DNA of 64,000 nucleotides, from positions 52,750,266 through 52,814,265 of the forward strand of contig NC_134279.1 in NCBI RefSeq assembly GCF_949628215.1. The letters are read 5' to 3'. The translations under genes were made by a program, and so were the position numbers. The stretch is from Phalacrocorax aristotelis. Taxonomy: Eukaryota > Chordata > Aves > Suliformes > Phalacrocoracidae. Positions 63,626-64,000 of the stretch are shown here, one piece after another (position 1 is the stretch's first letter; every line of letters starts with the position of its first letter). Under the pieces are notes generated by a model. The model searched no databases, was not told the DNA's origin, and saw nothing but the letters and a program-made list of their open reading frames with translations.

Positions 63626-64000
63626 GGAGGTCTCTGATGGATTCATCTCTGTTAACCTGGTATATAAAGCTACCTGTCTGACCAGGTATACTTACCTACC
63701 TAACAGTCTGGACTCCCATATGGATAGCAGAAAGAGAGACAGCTCCACTCCACAAGGCAGTTTGTCCCGCTCTAAAAAATGTGGGATGAGTTGCCTTCCA
63801 GAGGTGCCTCATACTGTCTGCTAAAAGGCTAATACAACACACTAAACTGGAGCACGCACTTAATGTTTAGATGGCTGTGGTCAAGAAAGAAGAATATAGC
63901 CCCAACAAAGCTATGTGATTTGACTAAAAGAGGCAATCAGGGGCAAGACAACTGTTTTATACTTCTTCCAAACACAGAAAGATAGCAAAGAGCAAATGCA

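Larger units (their letters stand above)
60314..64000. other. Intergenic region to the right edge
   Basis: No recognised gene. A donor-like CAG|GTAAAC at 63005/63006 closes a 131-codon open frame (62614-63009) with no identifiable similarity. By synteny LONRF1 would be expected further right, but no LONRF1-like sequence was seen here. Confidence 0.5.

Noticed and set aside
1..64000. CRISPR array, operon-type system, tRNA or rRNA genes
   Set aside because: None of the expected repeat-spacer patterns, ribosome-binding contexts or RNA gene cores was seen; the window is vertebrate intron and intergenic DNA.

Overview
The window is vertebrate nuclear DNA, almost certainly from a bird. It has split genes with GT-AG introns, AT-rich non-coding DNA, one CpG island, and a CR1 retrotransposon 3' fragment of the type common in bird genomes. 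The pair of genes is DLC1 and TRMT9B, which are also neighbours, converging tail to tail, on human 8p22. I did not find a bacterial-type operon, CRISPR array or other novel multi-gene system.

Left edge, 1-5.5 kb, + strand: the last five coding exons of DLC1 (499-3678, 282 whole C-terminal residues). They hold the tail of the RhoGAP domain and the complete START lipid-transfer-like domain, followed by a roughly 1.8 kb 3' UTR with an ATTAAA signal near 5493.

5.5-33.2 kb: intergenic DNA between the two convergent 3' ends. It contains a short CR1 3' fragment (17.54-17.89 kb), a 1.8 kb piece of a CR1 ORF2 (30.73-32.57 kb, endonuclease and reverse transcriptase, with stop codons and no 3' end), simple repeats, and one unexplained nearly open stretch at 19.0-20.0 kb on the - strand.

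33.2-53 kb, - strand: TRMT9B (KIAA1456), a Trm9/ALKBH8-type SAM-dependent methyltransferase homologue. Three coding exons join in phase to exactly 454 codons plus stop, the length I recall for the human protein. A GC-rich island at 52.3-53.05 kb supplies the promoter, and a strong - strand splice donor there (exon end at 52659) marks the likely non-coding first exon. This exon appears to contain a striking inverted repeat of 35-base arms. The 11.8 kb first intron carries two very old CR1-like relics facing each other.

53-64 kb: intergenic DNA upstream of TRMT9B. The only gene-like signal is a pair of + strand exon-like blocks (59873-60005 and 60231-60313) whose reading frame stays open across a well-formed predicted splice. 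This is the best candidate for something unannotated. Exon boundaries were read by eye from splice consensus and protein similarity, so gene assignments are firm while UTR ends, repeat limits and candidate exons are approximate.
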